Of a stretch of DNA of 32,506 bases, positions 8,754-16,665 are shown one piece after another. Made by a program: the position numbers and the translations under genes. The DNA comes from CAYSIX01 sp964431205 (lineage in GTDB: Bacteria > Planctomycetota > Phycisphaerae > Phycisphaerales > Phycisphaeraceae): NCBI GenBank assembly GCA_964431205.1, contig CAYSIX010000009.1:1-32506 (forward strand). The letters are read 5' to 3'. The notes beneath the pieces are model-generated. The model made no database searches, had not been told where the DNA came from, and saw nothing but the letters and a program-made list of their open reading frames with translations. Within the stretch, counting starts at the first letter, position 1. Every line of letters begins with the position of its first letter.

Positions 8754-9755
8754 ATGACCGAACTGACGCACGCCGAATCGCCTCTGGCACAGGTCCGCCG
8801 ACAGGCCACGCCCGGGGGCGCCGTCGCCGCGGGTCTGCCCCGCGGGCTCAGCGCCCGCGATCAGGCCACCCTCAGCGAGGTGCTGCACGAGAAGTACGAG
8901 TACGTCGACCACGAGCTGTTCCACCAGCCCGAGGCCAGGGCCGTTGCCGCCATCTTCGACGAGGCCCCCGACATCCAGAAGCCCGACACGAGCTGGTACC
9001 ACCCCGTGATGGACAGCTCCAGCGAGGACAAGTCCGGCCGCCGCGTCGGCGCCGTGCTCCTGACCGCCAAGCAGGAGCGGGCGCTGTTCCTCCAGTTCAA
9101 CTACTGCCGCTTCCGCGTCCGCACGCTTCGCGACCAGCTCCGCAAGCAGCGGCGCATCCGCCTGGCCGACGCCCGCGAGCTGCTGAGCTGGCACGCCCGC
9201 GCCTCGGCCTACCGCGACCAGATCGCCCAGACCAACCTCGCCCTCGTCCTGGCCATGGCCAAGCGCACCCGCATGAGCGACCTGGACTTCGCCGACCTGG
9301 TCAGCGAGGGGAACATGGCCCTGCTCCGCGCCGTGGACAAGTTCGACGCCGCCCGCGGGTTCAAGTTCTCCACCTACGCCTGCCGCGCGATCCTCAAGGC
9401 CTTCTCCCGCGCCGGGATCAAGCTCAGCAAGTACCGTCAGATGTTCCCCACCGACTTCGACCCCGCCATGGAACGCTCCAACTTCATGCAGACCAAGCGG
9501 CAGGAGCAGGAGGGCGACTGCGCCGACGAGATCCGACGCATCATCCGACAGAACCGCGCCGCGCTCAGCGAGATCGAGCAGGAGGTCATCGAGCACCGCT
9601 TCGCGATCGGCCGCGAGCCCCACGCCGACGATCGGCCGCTCACCCTCGAGCAGGTCGGCAAGATCATCGGCGTGACCAAGGAACGCGTCCGCCAGATCCA
9701 GAACAAGGCGCTCGAAAAGATCCGCCTGACCCTCGAGGACGAGTTCCTCGTCTGA
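8754..9755 (+). CDS. sigma-70 family RNA polymerase sigma factor with altered region 2.3
   Basis: A 333-residue sigma factor. Residues about 100-155 resemble region 1.2, 156-222 are region 2 (NLALVLAMAK, DLVSEGNMALLRAVDKFDAARGFKFSTY), and 260-330 are region 4 with helix-turn-helix LTLEQVGKIIGVTKERVRQIQNKALEKIR split here as the typical group 1/2 signature. Region 3 is short. Where housekeeping factors have the Trp pair for promoter melting (YATWWIRQAI), this one reads YACRAILKAF (208-217), so both Trp are lost. Residues 1-99 resemble no sigma region I know. The ATG at 8754 was chosen over in-frame upstream codons because GAGG lies eight bases before it. It is an alternative or group 2/3-like factor, probably not the principal one. 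Confidence 0.88.
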   Translation: MTELTHAESPLAQVRRQATPGGAVAAGLPRGLSARDQATLSEVLHEKYEYVDHELFHQPEARAVAAIFDEAPDIQKPDTSWYHPVMDSSSEDKSGRRVGAVLLTAKQERALFLQFNYCRFRVRTLRDQLRKQRRIRLADARELLSWHARASAYRDQIAQTNLALVLAMAKRTRMSDLDFADLVSEGNMALLRAVDKFDAARGFKFSTYACRAILKAFSRAGIKLSKYRQMFPTDFDPAMERSNFMQTKRQEQEGDCADEIRRIIRQNRAALSEIEQEVIEHRFAIGREPHADDRPLTLEQVGKIIGVTKERVRQIQNKALEKIRLTLEDEFLV

Positions 9756-9780
9756 CGCTGTTGGCGTGACCCCACTGCCA

Positions 9781-9850
9781 AGCCGAACCGTGAGCCCGAG
9801 CGGAGGGTCGGATCCGGCCCTTCGCTTGCGCTCGGGGCCCGGCTTTCACG
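9781..9850. repeat. imperfect palindromic intergenic repeat
   Basis: Lies between the convergent sigma factor and DJ-1 genes. The left arm (about 9789-9815, containing GTGAGCCCGAGCGGAGGG) and right arm (about 9810-9850) are imperfect inverted copies meeting at a GGATCC centre; read from the minus strand the right arm contains CCCCGAGCGCAAGCGAAGGG. It could form a large hairpin ending both transcripts, but has no T tract. It looks like a REP-type element; a related GAGCGAGGCACGAGCGCAG string is at 15395-15415. Confidence 0.5.
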
Positions 9851-9887
9851 CGCGATTCCGTAGTTCCCGGTCGCCACGCCGCGATCG

Positions 9888-10433
9888 TCACGCCGCCGCC
9901 GGCACCCGCGCCATCAGCTCGATCAGCGACCGGCAGAAGTCGGGCAGGTCGTCCGGCCGACGGCTGCTCACCCGCGCGTGCTGCTCGTCCACCACCACCG
10001 AGCGGTCCTCCCACGTCGCGCCCGCGTTGGTCAGGTCGTCGCGGATGCCCGGCGTGCTCGTGTATTTCACGCCCTTGACGATCCCCGCCGAGATGTCGAT
10101 CCACGGGCCGTGACAGATCGACGCGATCGGCTTGCCCGCCTCGGCGATCTCCCGCGTGATCCGCTTGACCGCGTCCTGCCGCCGCAGCTTGTCCGGCATC
10201 CACCCGCCGGGGATCACCAGCGCGTCGAAGTCGCTGCCGCTCAGGTCCCACACCCCCGCCTCGGACTTCTGAGGGTACCCGTGCTTGCCGCGGCACACGA
10301 CGTTCGCCTCCAGGCCGGCCACCATCACCTTCGCCCCCGCCTCCCGGAGCCGGTACTTGGGGTACTGCAGCTCCATGTCCTCGTACTCGTCACCCACAAA
10401 GATCAGCACCCGCTTTCCGCTCAGTTCGCTCAT
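9888..10433 (-). CDS. DJ-1/PfpI family protein
   Basis: A 181-residue cytoplasmic protein of the DJ-1/PfpI superfamily (class I glutamine amidotransferase-like fold), whose members act as deglycases, proteases or stress chaperones. The nucleophile elbow is SICHGPW with Cys107 and following His108, and the conserved acidic residue that contacts the Cys is in DEYEDMELQYP (about Glu18). VIPGGWMPDKLR is the usual oxyanion-side strand. The closest named subgroup is PfpI/YhbO (Cys-His with Glu). GGAG lies about 13 bases before the ATG. It is a single gene, convergent with the sigma factor. The precise reaction cannot be told from sequence. Confidence 0.92.
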   Translation of the reverse strand: MSELSGKRVLIFVGDEYEDMELQYPKYRLREAGAKVMVAGLEANVVCRGKHGYPQKSEAGVWDLSGSDFDALVIPGGWMPDKLRRQDAVKRITREIAEAGKPIASICHGPWIDISAGIVKGVKYTSTPGIRDDLTNAGATWEDRSVVVDEQHARVSSRRPDDLPDFCRSLIELMARVPAAA

Positions 10434-10605
10434 CGCTTATCATCTCCACACGTTTAACCCAGGGAGTTCAGGCACGACCGGACGACCGGGCCGTGCGTGG
10501 GTCGAGCCGCTTCGAACGCCCGGCGACACCGCGCCCGACCCGCCGACTGTCTTCTCAAAAGAGCCTAGCACGTCACGCGCACCGCCGTCGACCAGGAGAC
10601 CACCG

Positions 10606-11814
10606 ATGAAGGATGGGACGATCCGTCGGATTCACGAGGCGCTGGATGACTTTCGCATCGAGCTGCCGAGCTGGGGCTTTGCCGACACGGGCACGCGGTT
10701 CGGCAAGTTCTTCCAGCCGGCGGCCGCGTCCACCGTCGAGGAGAAGTTCCACGACGCCGGGCTCGTCCATCGACTCACCGGCGCCTGCCCCACCGTCGCC
10801 GTCCACGTCCTCTGGGACTTCCAGCCCGATGAGCAGCCCAAGGCCGTCGCCAGGCTCGCCAAACGCCACGGCGTGCGCATCGGCTCGATCAACCCCAACG
10901 TCTTCCAGGACTCGCAGTACAAGCTCGGCTCGTTCTGCTCGCCGATCAAGGCCGCCCGCGAGTCCGCCATGCAGCACACGCTCGACTCGATCGCCATCGG
11001 CAAGGCCGTCGGCTCCAGGTCGCTGGTGCTCTGGCTCGCCGACGGGACCAACTACCCCGGCCAGGACAGCTTCTACCGCCGCAAACGCGACCTCGAGAAC
11101 GCCTACCGCCGCATCCACCGCACGATCCAGAACAAGTGGCCCGGCGCCACCATGCTCGTCGAGTACAAGCCCTTCGAGCCCGCCTTCTACCACAGCGACG
11201 TCCCCGACTGGGGCACCGCCTACCTGCTCGCCAGGCACGCCGGCAAACGCGCCAAGGTCCTCGTCGACACCGGCCACCACCTGCCCGGATGCAACATCGA
11301 GCAGATCGTCGCCGTCCTGCTCAGCGAGGGCATGCTCGGCGGGTTCCACTTCAACGACCGCAAGTACGCCGACGACGACCTGACCCTCGGCTCCATCGAC
11401 CCCTACGCCGCCTTCCGCATCTTCGATCAGATCGCCCAGTTCACCTTCGAGACCGGCAAAAAACCGAGGATCGACTACATGGTCGATCAGTCGCACAACC
11501 TCAAGCCCAAGCTCGAGGCGATGGTCCAGACCGTCATGGAGGCGCAGAAGCTGTTCGCCAAGGCCCGGCTCGTGGACCGCAAGGCGCTGAGCCGGGCGCA
11601 GAAGCGCGGCGACATCGTCGAGGCCGAGACCCTGCTGAAAACCGCGTACGAGACGGACGTCACGGACGCGATCGAGCGGTGGCGCAAGGACCGCGATCTG
11701 CCGGCGAACCCGCTGACGGAGCTGCGCGACAGCGGCGTGATCGAGAAGCTCGGCAGGGAGCGGGCCGCCGCCCGGCGCGAGCGCGGCGAGGTGCAGACGG
11801 CGAGCTACGCGTGA
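10606..11814 (+). CDS. rhaI: RhaI-type L-rhamnose (sugar) isomerase
   Basis: A 402-residue TIM-barrel aldose-ketose isomerase of the RhaI subfamily (Rhizobium/Pseudomonas stutzeri L-rhamnose isomerase type), which converts L-rhamnose to L-rhamnulose and often accepts rare aldoses. Metal-site residues visible by comparison with the family: Glu186 in LVEYKPFEP, Asp221 in VDTGHHLPG, His248 in GFHFNDRKYADDDL and Asp294 in YMVDQSH. The ATG at 10606 has AGGAGA eight bases before it, and homology begins at the following residues; the frame is open upstream but not coding-like. A DinB-like gene and a FGGY kinase follow on the same strand. Exact in vivo substrate is inferred; the neighbouring kinase looks like a xylulokinase, not RhaB. 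Confidence 0.9.
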   Translation: MKDGTIRRIHEALDDFRIELPSWGFADTGTRFGKFFQPAAASTVEEKFHDAGLVHRLTGACPTVAVHVLWDFQPDEQPKAVARLAKRHGVRIGSINPNVFQDSQYKLGSFCSPIKAARESAMQHTLDSIAIGKAVGSRSLVLWLADGTNYPGQDSFYRRKRDLENAYRRIHRTIQNKWPGATMLVEYKPFEPAFYHSDVPDWGTAYLLARHAGKRAKVLVDTGHHLPGCNIEQIVAVLLSEGMLGGFHFNDRKYADDDLTLGSIDPYAAFRIFDQIAQFTFETGKKPRIDYMVDQSHNLKPKLEAMVQTVMEAQKLFAKARLVDRKALSRAQKRGDIVEAETLLKTAYETDVTDAIERWRKDRDLPANPLTELRDSGVIEKLGRERAAARRERGEVQTASYA

Positions 11815-11817
11815 ACG

Positions 11818-11837
11818 CACGGTCGCGAGGGACCGTG
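11818..11837. repeat. hairpin repeat, CACGGTC/GACCGTG arms
   Basis: CACGGTC (11818-11824) and GACCGTG (11831-11837) around a six-base loop, beginning three bases after the rhaI stop. The arms match those of the hairpins at 22266-22329 and share the outer CACGG/CCGTG with the longer repeats downstream. It may act as a weak terminator or RNA-stabilising hairpin. Confidence 0.5.
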
Positions 11838-11884
11838 ACACCCGCCGGGCACAGACGCTCGGCCCGGCGCGACGCCGAAGCGCA

Positions 11885-11933
11885 CGACCGACACCGCCGC
11901 ATCACAGCTTGACTTCAAGCCAAGCCGTGGCAT
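11885..11933. repeat. 49-bp intergenic repeat, copy 1 (contains type A hairpin)
   Basis: Matches 12058-12106 with two mismatches. Its 3' part (11903-11929) is the type A hairpin, CACRGCTTGACTTC followed by AAGCCAAGCCGTG, in which either the outer arms or an inner GCTTGA/TCAAGC pair can form. It lies between rhaI and the DinB-like gene, a gap of 351 bp that holds no gene. Confidence 0.75.
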
Positions 11934-11988
11934 CTTCCAGAGGGCGAGCGCGCGTCGGACCAATACGTCCGAACGTCGGGTCCGATGC

Positions 11989-12016
11989 CACGGCTTGACC
12001 GGTAGGTCAAGCCGTG
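11989..12016. repeat. type B hairpin repeat, copy 1
   Basis: A perfect 12-bp stem, CACGGCTTGACC with GGTCAAGCCGTG, around a GGTA loop. It begins 59 bp after the type A hairpin at 11903-11929. The same A-then-B arrangement recurs at 14290-14405. Confidence 0.8.
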
Positions 12017-12057
12017 CCCACCGGCGTGGCGTCACCGGATCGTATCACGCGCTCGCT

Positions 12058-12106
12058 CGACCGACACCGCCGCATCACGGCTTGACTTCAAGCCAAGCCG
12101 TGGGAT
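12058..12106. repeat. 49-bp intergenic repeat, copy 2 (contains type A hairpin)
   Basis: Second copy of the 11885-11933 repeat; the hairpin is at 12076-12102 with nine-base outer arms CACGGCTTG/CAAGCCGTG. The copy ends 59 bp before the DinB-like start codon, so it is probably transcribed in that gene's leader. Confidence 0.75.
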
Positions 12107-12165
12107 CCAGGGGTGAATCGAGTCATGCGGAGACGCATCCCTTCAATCAGCGCCTACGATCTAAC

Positions 12166-12645
12166 ATGGCAAAGACCGACACCACGATCCGCCGCGAGGT
12201 GCTGGAGCTGCTGCGCGGCGGAAGCGCCCACACCACGTTCGACCACGCCATCGACGGCCTGCGGCCCGAGCTGCGCGGGCGCAAGCCCGTCGGCCAGCCC
12301 CACACCGTCTGGCGGCAGCTCGAGCACATGCGACTCGCCCAGCGCGACATCCTCGACTTCATCCGCAGCGAGGACTACCGCGAGCGCGCCTGGCCCGACG
12401 ACTACTGGCCCGACGGCGACGCCCCGCCGAGCGACGCCGCGTGGGACGAGGCCGTCGAGGCGTTCCGCGAAGACGCCGCCACGCTCGAGAGGCTCGTCCA
12501 CTCGCTCGACGACCTGACCGGGCGCGTGCCGGCGGGCGACGGGCAGACGTACCTGCGCGAGTTCCTGCTCGTGGCCGACCACAACGCCTACCACATCGGC
12601 CAAGTCGTGCTGCTGCGCCGCCTGCTGGGCGATTGGTCTGACTGA
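12166..12645 (+). CDS. DinB-like four-helix metal-binding protein
   Basis: A 159-residue protein of the DinB/YfiT-like four-helix bundle superfamily. The likely metal triad is His54 (WRQLEHMRLAQRDI), His139 and His143 (ADHNAYHIGQ), which matches the family spacing of one His in helix 2 and an HxxxH in helix 4. Members include thiol transferases that use bacillithiol or mycothiol and many of unknown role. The ATG at 12166 gives the normal family length; the open frame upstream runs through intergenic repeats. It lies 63 bp before the FGGY kinase on the same strand. The reaction here is unknown. Confidence 0.88.
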   Translation: MAKTDTTIRREVLELLRGGSAHTTFDHAIDGLRPELRGRKPVGQPHTVWRQLEHMRLAQRDILDFIRSEDYRERAWPDDYWPDGDAPPSDAAWDEAVEAFREDAATLERLVHSLDDLTGRVPAGDGQTYLREFLLVADHNAYHIGQVVLLRRLLGDWSD

Positions 12646-12708
12646 GTTTCCACTTTCATCGGCCGGGGCAAGCGATTACGCTGTCGCCGGTTCACAGGAG
12701 ACGCGGTC

Positions 12709-14244
12709 ATGGCGCACCTGCTCGGCATCGACATCGGCACGTCCGGCACCAAGGCCCTGATCTGTGACGACGCGGGCACCGTCCTCGCCACGGCGACGGC
12801 CGCGCACGCCGACCCGAGCGGCGACAGGCCCGGCTGGTCCGAGCAGGACCCGCGCGACTGGTGGAACGCCACCTGCCGGGCGACGCGCGACGTGCTCGGC
12901 AAGGCCGGGATCCGCGGCCGCGAGGTCGGTGCCATCGGCCTGTCGGGGCAGATGCACGGCTCGGTCTTCCTGGCCGACGGCGACGAGCCCCTGCGCCCCG
13001 CGCTGCTGTGGAACGACCAGCGCACCGCCGAACAGTGCGACGAGATCGAGCGCCGCGTTGGCGGGCGGCGCAAGCTGATCCGCATGGTCGGCAACCCGGC
13101 GCTGACGGGTTTCACCGCGCCGAAGATCCTCTGGGTCCGCGAGCACGAGCCGCGGGTGTACGACAAGACCCGTCACATCCTGCTGCCCAAGGACTACATC
13201 CGTTACCGCATGACCGGCGAGTACGCGACGGAGGTCGGCGACGCGTCGGGCACGCTGCTGCTGGACGTCAAGAAGCGGGCGTGGAACCGCCGGGTGCTGT
13301 CGCTGCTGGAGATCGACGGGGACCTGCTGCCGGCGTGCCACGAATCGCACGAGGTGACGGGGACGCTGCACGCCGCGGCGGCCGAGGCGCTGGGCCTGGC
13401 CGAGGGGACGGCGGTGGTCGGCGGCAGCGGGGACCAGCCGGCCGGCGCGGTGGGCAACGGGATCGTGCGTAAGGGCATCGTCTCGGCGACGCTGGGCACG
13501 TCGGGCGTGGTGTTCGCGCACAGCGACGAGCCGACGTACGACCCGAAGGGCCGGGTACACACGATGTGCGCGGCGGTGAAGGGCAAGTGGTGCGTGTTCG
13601 GGTGCATGCTCAGCGCGGGCGGGTCGTTCCAGTGGTTCCGCAACCGGCTGGGTCAGGCGGAGGTCGCCGAGGCCGAGCGTCGCGGCGTGGACCCGTACGA
13701 GCTGCTGATCGCCGAGGCGGAGCGGGCCGCGCCGGGCAGCGGCGGTCTGTTCTTTCTGCCGTACCTGACCGGCGAGCGGTGCCCGCACCCGGACCCGTCG
13801 GCGCGGGGCGGGTGGATCGGGCTGACGGCGCGACACGATCGGCCGGCGATGATCCGTGCCCTGCTCGAGGGCGTGACCTTCGGCATGGCCGATGCGCTTC
13901 GGATCATGCAGGACATGGGCATCCGCCCCAGCGTCGTGCGCCTCTCCGGCGGCGGGGCGCGCAGCGCGTTCTGGCGGCAGCTCCAGGCCGACATCTACCA
14001 CCGCCCCGTGGCGACGATCAACAGCGAGGAAGGGCCGGCGTACGGCGTGGCGCTGCTGGCCGGGGTCGGCACCGGCGTGTGGAAGTCGGTGCCCGAGGCC
14101 TGCCGCGCGTGCATCGAGGAGACGCAGCGTCTGCGGCCCGACCGCCGCCGCGCCCGTGACTACGCCGCACGCCACGGCCAGTACCAGCGGCTGTACGAGG
14201 CGCTCAAGGGCGAGTTCCCCCGCATCGCCGAACTCGACCGTTAG
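12709..14244 (+). CDS. xylB: FGGY-family carbohydrate kinase, xylulokinase type
   Basis: A 511-residue ATP-dependent sugar kinase of the FGGY family. Seen: phosphate-binding GIDIGTSGTKA at 6-16, GLSGQMHG at 77-84 (the Met-His pair is characteristic of xylulokinases), catalytic-base region GGSGDQPAGAVGNG with Asp242, GTSGVV phosphate-2 loop, FLPYLTGERCPHPDP and RLSGGGARSAFWRQLQAD in the ATP domain. It phosphorylates D-xylulose to xylulose 5-phosphate if the subtype is right. AGGAG lies eight bases before the ATG. Its neighbours are a DinB-like gene and a RhaI-type isomerase; no xylose isomerase is in the window, so this kinase may serve another ketose made by that isomerase. Subtype is established-family inference; substrate is not proven. 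Confidence 0.92.
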   Translation: MAHLLGIDIGTSGTKALICDDAGTVLATATAAHADPSGDRPGWSEQDPRDWWNATCRATRDVLGKAGIRGREVGAIGLSGQMHGSVFLADGDEPLRPALLWNDQRTAEQCDEIERRVGGRRKLIRMVGNPALTGFTAPKILWVREHEPRVYDKTRHILLPKDYIRYRMTGEYATEVGDASGTLLLDVKKRAWNRRVLSLLEIDGDLLPACHESHEVTGTLHAAAAEALGLAEGTAVVGGSGDQPAGAVGNGIVRKGIVSATLGTSGVVFAHSDEPTYDPKGRVHTMCAAVKGKWCVFGCMLSAGGSFQWFRNRLGQAEVAEAERRGVDPYELLIAEAERAAPGSGGLFFLPYLTGERCPHPDPSARGGWIGLTARHDRPAMIRALLEGVTFGMADALRIMQDMGIRPSVVRLSGGGARSAFWRQLQADIYHRPVATINSEEGPAYGVALLAGVGTGVWKSVPEACRACIEETQRLRPDRRRARDYAARHGQYQRLYEALKGEFPRIAELDR

Positions 14245-14289
14245 CTACAAAACGACGGATCAAGAACCAATCTCGATCTGACAGGATGC

Positions 14290-14316
14290 CACGGCTTGGC
14301 TTCAAGCCAAGCCGTG
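14290..14316. repeat. type A hairpin repeat, copy 3
   Basis: A near-perfect palindrome, CACGGCTTGGCTT and AAGCCAAGCCGTG around one base, 46 bp after the kinase stop. It differs from the hairpin at 12076-12102 by one base. AAAAA follows on the plus strand, the wrong sign for a plus-strand terminator T tract, but the stem alone could end or stabilise the transcript. Confidence 0.8.
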
Positions 14317-14377
14317 AAAAACGGCGTCGCTCGTCCGTTGGGCGCCGAGCGCCGGTCCGTCACGCGTCGCGTAACGG

Positions 14378-14405
14378 CACGGCTTGACCTACTGGTCAAG
14401 CCGTG
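14378..14405. repeat. type B hairpin repeat, copy 2
   Basis: A perfect 12-bp stem CACGGCTTGACC/GGTCAAGCCGTG with loop TACT, identical in arms to the copy at 11989-12016 and starting 61 bp after a type A copy. It lies 53 bp beyond the 3' end of the convergent Cof-type HAD gene, in a gap of 214 bp that holds only these repeats. Confidence 0.8.
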
Positions 14406-14458
14406 TCATCGAGCCGGCCGGTCGTCTCATTCAGCCGGCATGAACGCCCCAAGAGGGT

Positions 14459-15313
14459 TTACCACTTGCCGGCGAGCATCTGCTCGATCGCGTGGGCGAC
14501 GCCGTGCTCGCGGTTCGAGAGGGTGACGCGGTCGGCGGCGGCCTTGGCGGACTCGACGGCGTTACCCATCGCGATGCCGCACCCGGCGCCCAGCAGCATC
14601 GGCACGTCGTTGATCTCGTCGCCGATCGTCGCGACCTCGCCCGGCTCGATGCCGTAGTGCCTCGCCGCCCAGGTCAGCCCCCGCCACTTGTCCACGCCGG
14701 GCGCGAACACCTCCAGCACGTGCACGCTGCGGCGCGGGTCCGGCTTCTGCACCGCCGCGATGCTGTGCATCAACACCCGGTTGCCCAGCGCCTGCTCGAC
14801 CTTGCGCATCGTGCCCGGCAGGCGATCGCCCGTGACGATCATGCCCACACGCAGCGTGTGCCGCAGGTCGTCCACGCTCACGTGCGACTGCTCGTGCACC
14901 CGCGCCCCGGTCAGCTCGAACCACTCGCGGGTCGTCGGCGTCATCTGCCCGCCGGTGACCAGGTAATCGTGGCCCGTCTCGGTCGCCTCACGAAACACCA
15001 GCACGGCGTCGGGCTCGTCGCGGAGGCACTCGACCAGCGCCGCCGCCACTCGCGGGTCCAGCATCACCGCGTCCACCGGGTTGCCGCTGGTGACGTCCAC
15101 CACCGCCGCCCCGCAGACGAACACGCCCAGGTCGATCCCCGGCACGTGCTCGAGCACCCGGCGCGACTCCTGCCAGCCCCGGCCCGTGCAGGGCACCACC
15201 CGCACGCCCGCGTCCACCGCGCCGCGGATCGCCTCCAGCTCCGGCTCGCCCGGCAGCCCCAGACCGTCCAGCAGCGTGCCGTCCAGGTCGATCCCGATCA
15301 TCCGGTAACGCAT
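14459..15313 (-). CDS. Cof-type HAD-IIB family phosphatase
   Basis: A 284-residue cytoplasmic hydrolase of the HAD superfamily, subclass IIB (Cof/YbiV type), which typically dephosphorylates sugar phosphates or nucleotides. All four motifs are present: DLDGTLL at 9-15 (nucleophile Asp9, acid/base Asp11), CTGRG (motif II), Lys in GVDKWRGL (motif III) and GDEINDVPML (motif IV). The region between motifs II and III (about 80-195) is the alpha/beta cap. Length is normal. It is convergent with the FGGY kinase gene. A role in sugar-phosphate turnover alongside that kinase is possible but rests only on proximity. Confidence 0.93.
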   Translation of the reverse strand: MRYRMIGIDLDGTLLDGLGLPGEPELEAIRGAVDAGVRVVPCTGRGWQESRRVLEHVPGIDLGVFVCGAAVVDVTSGNPVDAVMLDPRVAAALVECLRDEPDAVLVFREATETGHDYLVTGGQMTPTTREWFELTGARVHEQSHVSVDDLRHTLRVGMIVTGDRLPGTMRKVEQALGNRVLMHSIAAVQKPDPRRSVHVLEVFAPGVDKWRGLTWAARHYGIEPGEVATIGDEINDVPMLLGAGCGIAMGNAVESAKAAADRVTLSNREHGVAHAIEQMLAGKW

Positions 15314-15376
15314 CGATCGCAGTGTACGATCGCCTCGCGACGCCCGCCACGGCGTGACGAGTCGCCCCGCTTCGAG

Positions 15377-15391
15377 CGGCTTCCCAAGCCG
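15377..15391. repeat. small hairpin between PDZ and HAD genes
   Basis: CGGCTT and AAGCCG around CCC, nested in a larger imperfect palindrome (CCCAAG near 15383 with CTTGGG near 15416). It lies between the PDZ gene's 3' end and the HAD gene start, both on the minus strand. It could be a terminator without a T tract; weak evidence. Confidence 0.35.
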
Positions 15392-15446
15392 AGGCGGAGC
15401 GAGGCACGAGCGCAGCCTTGGGTAGCGGGCCGGCCGGTGCCGTCAC

Positions 15447-16622
15447 TCAACGACGCGCATCACTGCCGTCGGCGGCCGTTGGCTCGGCCGCGCCCTCGGC
15501 GAGCGCCACCATCTGCCGCACTCGATCCCGGATCGGCTCCGGTACGCGCTCGATCCAGCCCTCGCCGCTGAGCGTCAGCTCGTACTCCAGCCACCCGTCG
15601 CCCTCCCGGTGCTTCGTGTCCAGGTGGTATGCGCCGTCAGCCAATCGCTTGAGCGTGATGATCGCGTCGTCGCCGGTGTAGCGCAGGACCATCGGGGCGA
15701 CTTGCTTGCGAGCGGAGTCGCGGGCGCGGCCGCCAGCATCACGATCGCGGTCGGCGGCGTCGCCGTCCTTGAACAGCTCGACCTCGCGCCGTCGCTCACG
15801 GGCTTGCTCCAGCGCCTCCTTCGCCGCACCCCGGCCGTGCCGCAGCGCCTCGCGCACGCGATCCAGCGCCTCGGCGACCTCCTCGGGCGCCTCGATCCCG
15901 AACAGATCGCGGCCTTCGTCGCTCGGCCGTTCGCCGCCGCCGAACTCGCCGCGTCCAAAAACCCGCGCCCGCGGAAACACGCGCACCTCTGCTTCCTGCA
16001 CGGGCAGCATCTTCTCGGCCAGCGTGATCTCCATGGTCGTCGACTCACCCTTGCGGATGATCTCGAACGGCACCGTCCACCCCTTCGTCTTCGTGCGGAC
16101 GAGCACGCGCAGTTGATCGGGGTTCACCAGCAGTTGGTCGTCGAAGCGGTAGAGCAGGTCGCGGACGCTGACGCCGGCTCGGGCCGCGGGGCTGTCCGGA
16201 TCGACGTGGGTGACCTCGAGCCCGACGCCCGGCGGCAGGCCGAGTTGTTCGCCGAGTGTGCGCGAGATCGGGACGGCGGTGACGCCGAGGTACGTCTGCG
16301 GCTCGCGTCGCGGAGCGGCGTAGCCGAACATGCCGTCCGGCGGCATGTACCCGCGCTCCATGCCGCCGTAGGGGCCGAAGTCGCTCGTGCGGCCGTAGCC
16401 ACCCATCTGGCCGCCGTAGCCGTCTTCTCCACGCATCCCACCGTAACCGCCGCCGTACGTCTCGCCCATTGGCGCGGGCGGGCGCTCGGCCTCTTCGGCT
16501 TGCCGCGCGGCCGGCGCGTCTGGCCGAGTCGGTGGCGGGGTCGTGCTCTTGTCCTGCGCGTACACGGCCGGCGTCGCGAGCAGGCATGCCGTCGTGGTCA
16601 GTATCGCGATGCGTCGTCTCAT
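15447..16622 (-). CDS. secreted PDZ-domain protein with Gly-rich linker
   Basis: A 391-residue exported protein. Residues 1-22 are a signal peptide ending AVYA|QD; 23-100 form a low-complexity linker, Pro-rich then Gly/Tyr/Met-rich (repeated GGY and GGM units); about 105-190 hold a PDZ domain (YLGVTAVPIS, GLEVTHVDPDSPAARAGV, DLLYRFDDQLLVNPDQLRVLVR). No protease domain is attached. The C-terminal half is charged, with a possible helical coil (about 240-290). The ATG at 16622 is preferred over the one at 16640, since AAGGAG sits six bases before it. It lies downstream of the ECF sigma factor and the small membrane protein on the same strand, separated by a repeat, so it may belong to that regulatory unit. 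Function beyond peptide binding is unknown. Confidence 0.82.
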   Translation of the reverse strand: MRRRIAILTTTACLLATPAVYAQDKSTTPPPTRPDAPAARQAEEAERPPAPMGETYGGGYGGMRGEDGYGGQMGGYGRTSDFGPYGGMERGYMPPDGMFGYAAPRREPQTYLGVTAVPISRTLGEQLGLPPGVGLEVTHVDPDSPAARAGVSVRDLLYRFDDQLLVNPDQLRVLVRTKTKGWTVPFEIIRKGESTTMEITLAEKMLPVQEAEVRVFPRARVFGRGEFGGGERPSDEGRDLFGIEAPEEVAEALDRVREALRHGRGAAKEALEQARERRREVELFKDGDAADRDRDAGGRARDSARKQVAPMVLRYTGDDAIITLKRLADGAYHLDTKHREGDGWLEYELTLSGEGWIERVPEPIRDRVRQMVALAEGAAEPTAADGSDARR

Positions 16623-16665
16623 GGCTGACTCCTTGAGCAATGGTGTAAAGCAAAGACGATGAGCT

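Noticed and set aside
11885..12106. Possible CRISPR array from repeated 49-bp units
   Set aside because: Only two direct copies with a 124-bp gap holding a different hairpin; no cas genes and irregular spacing.
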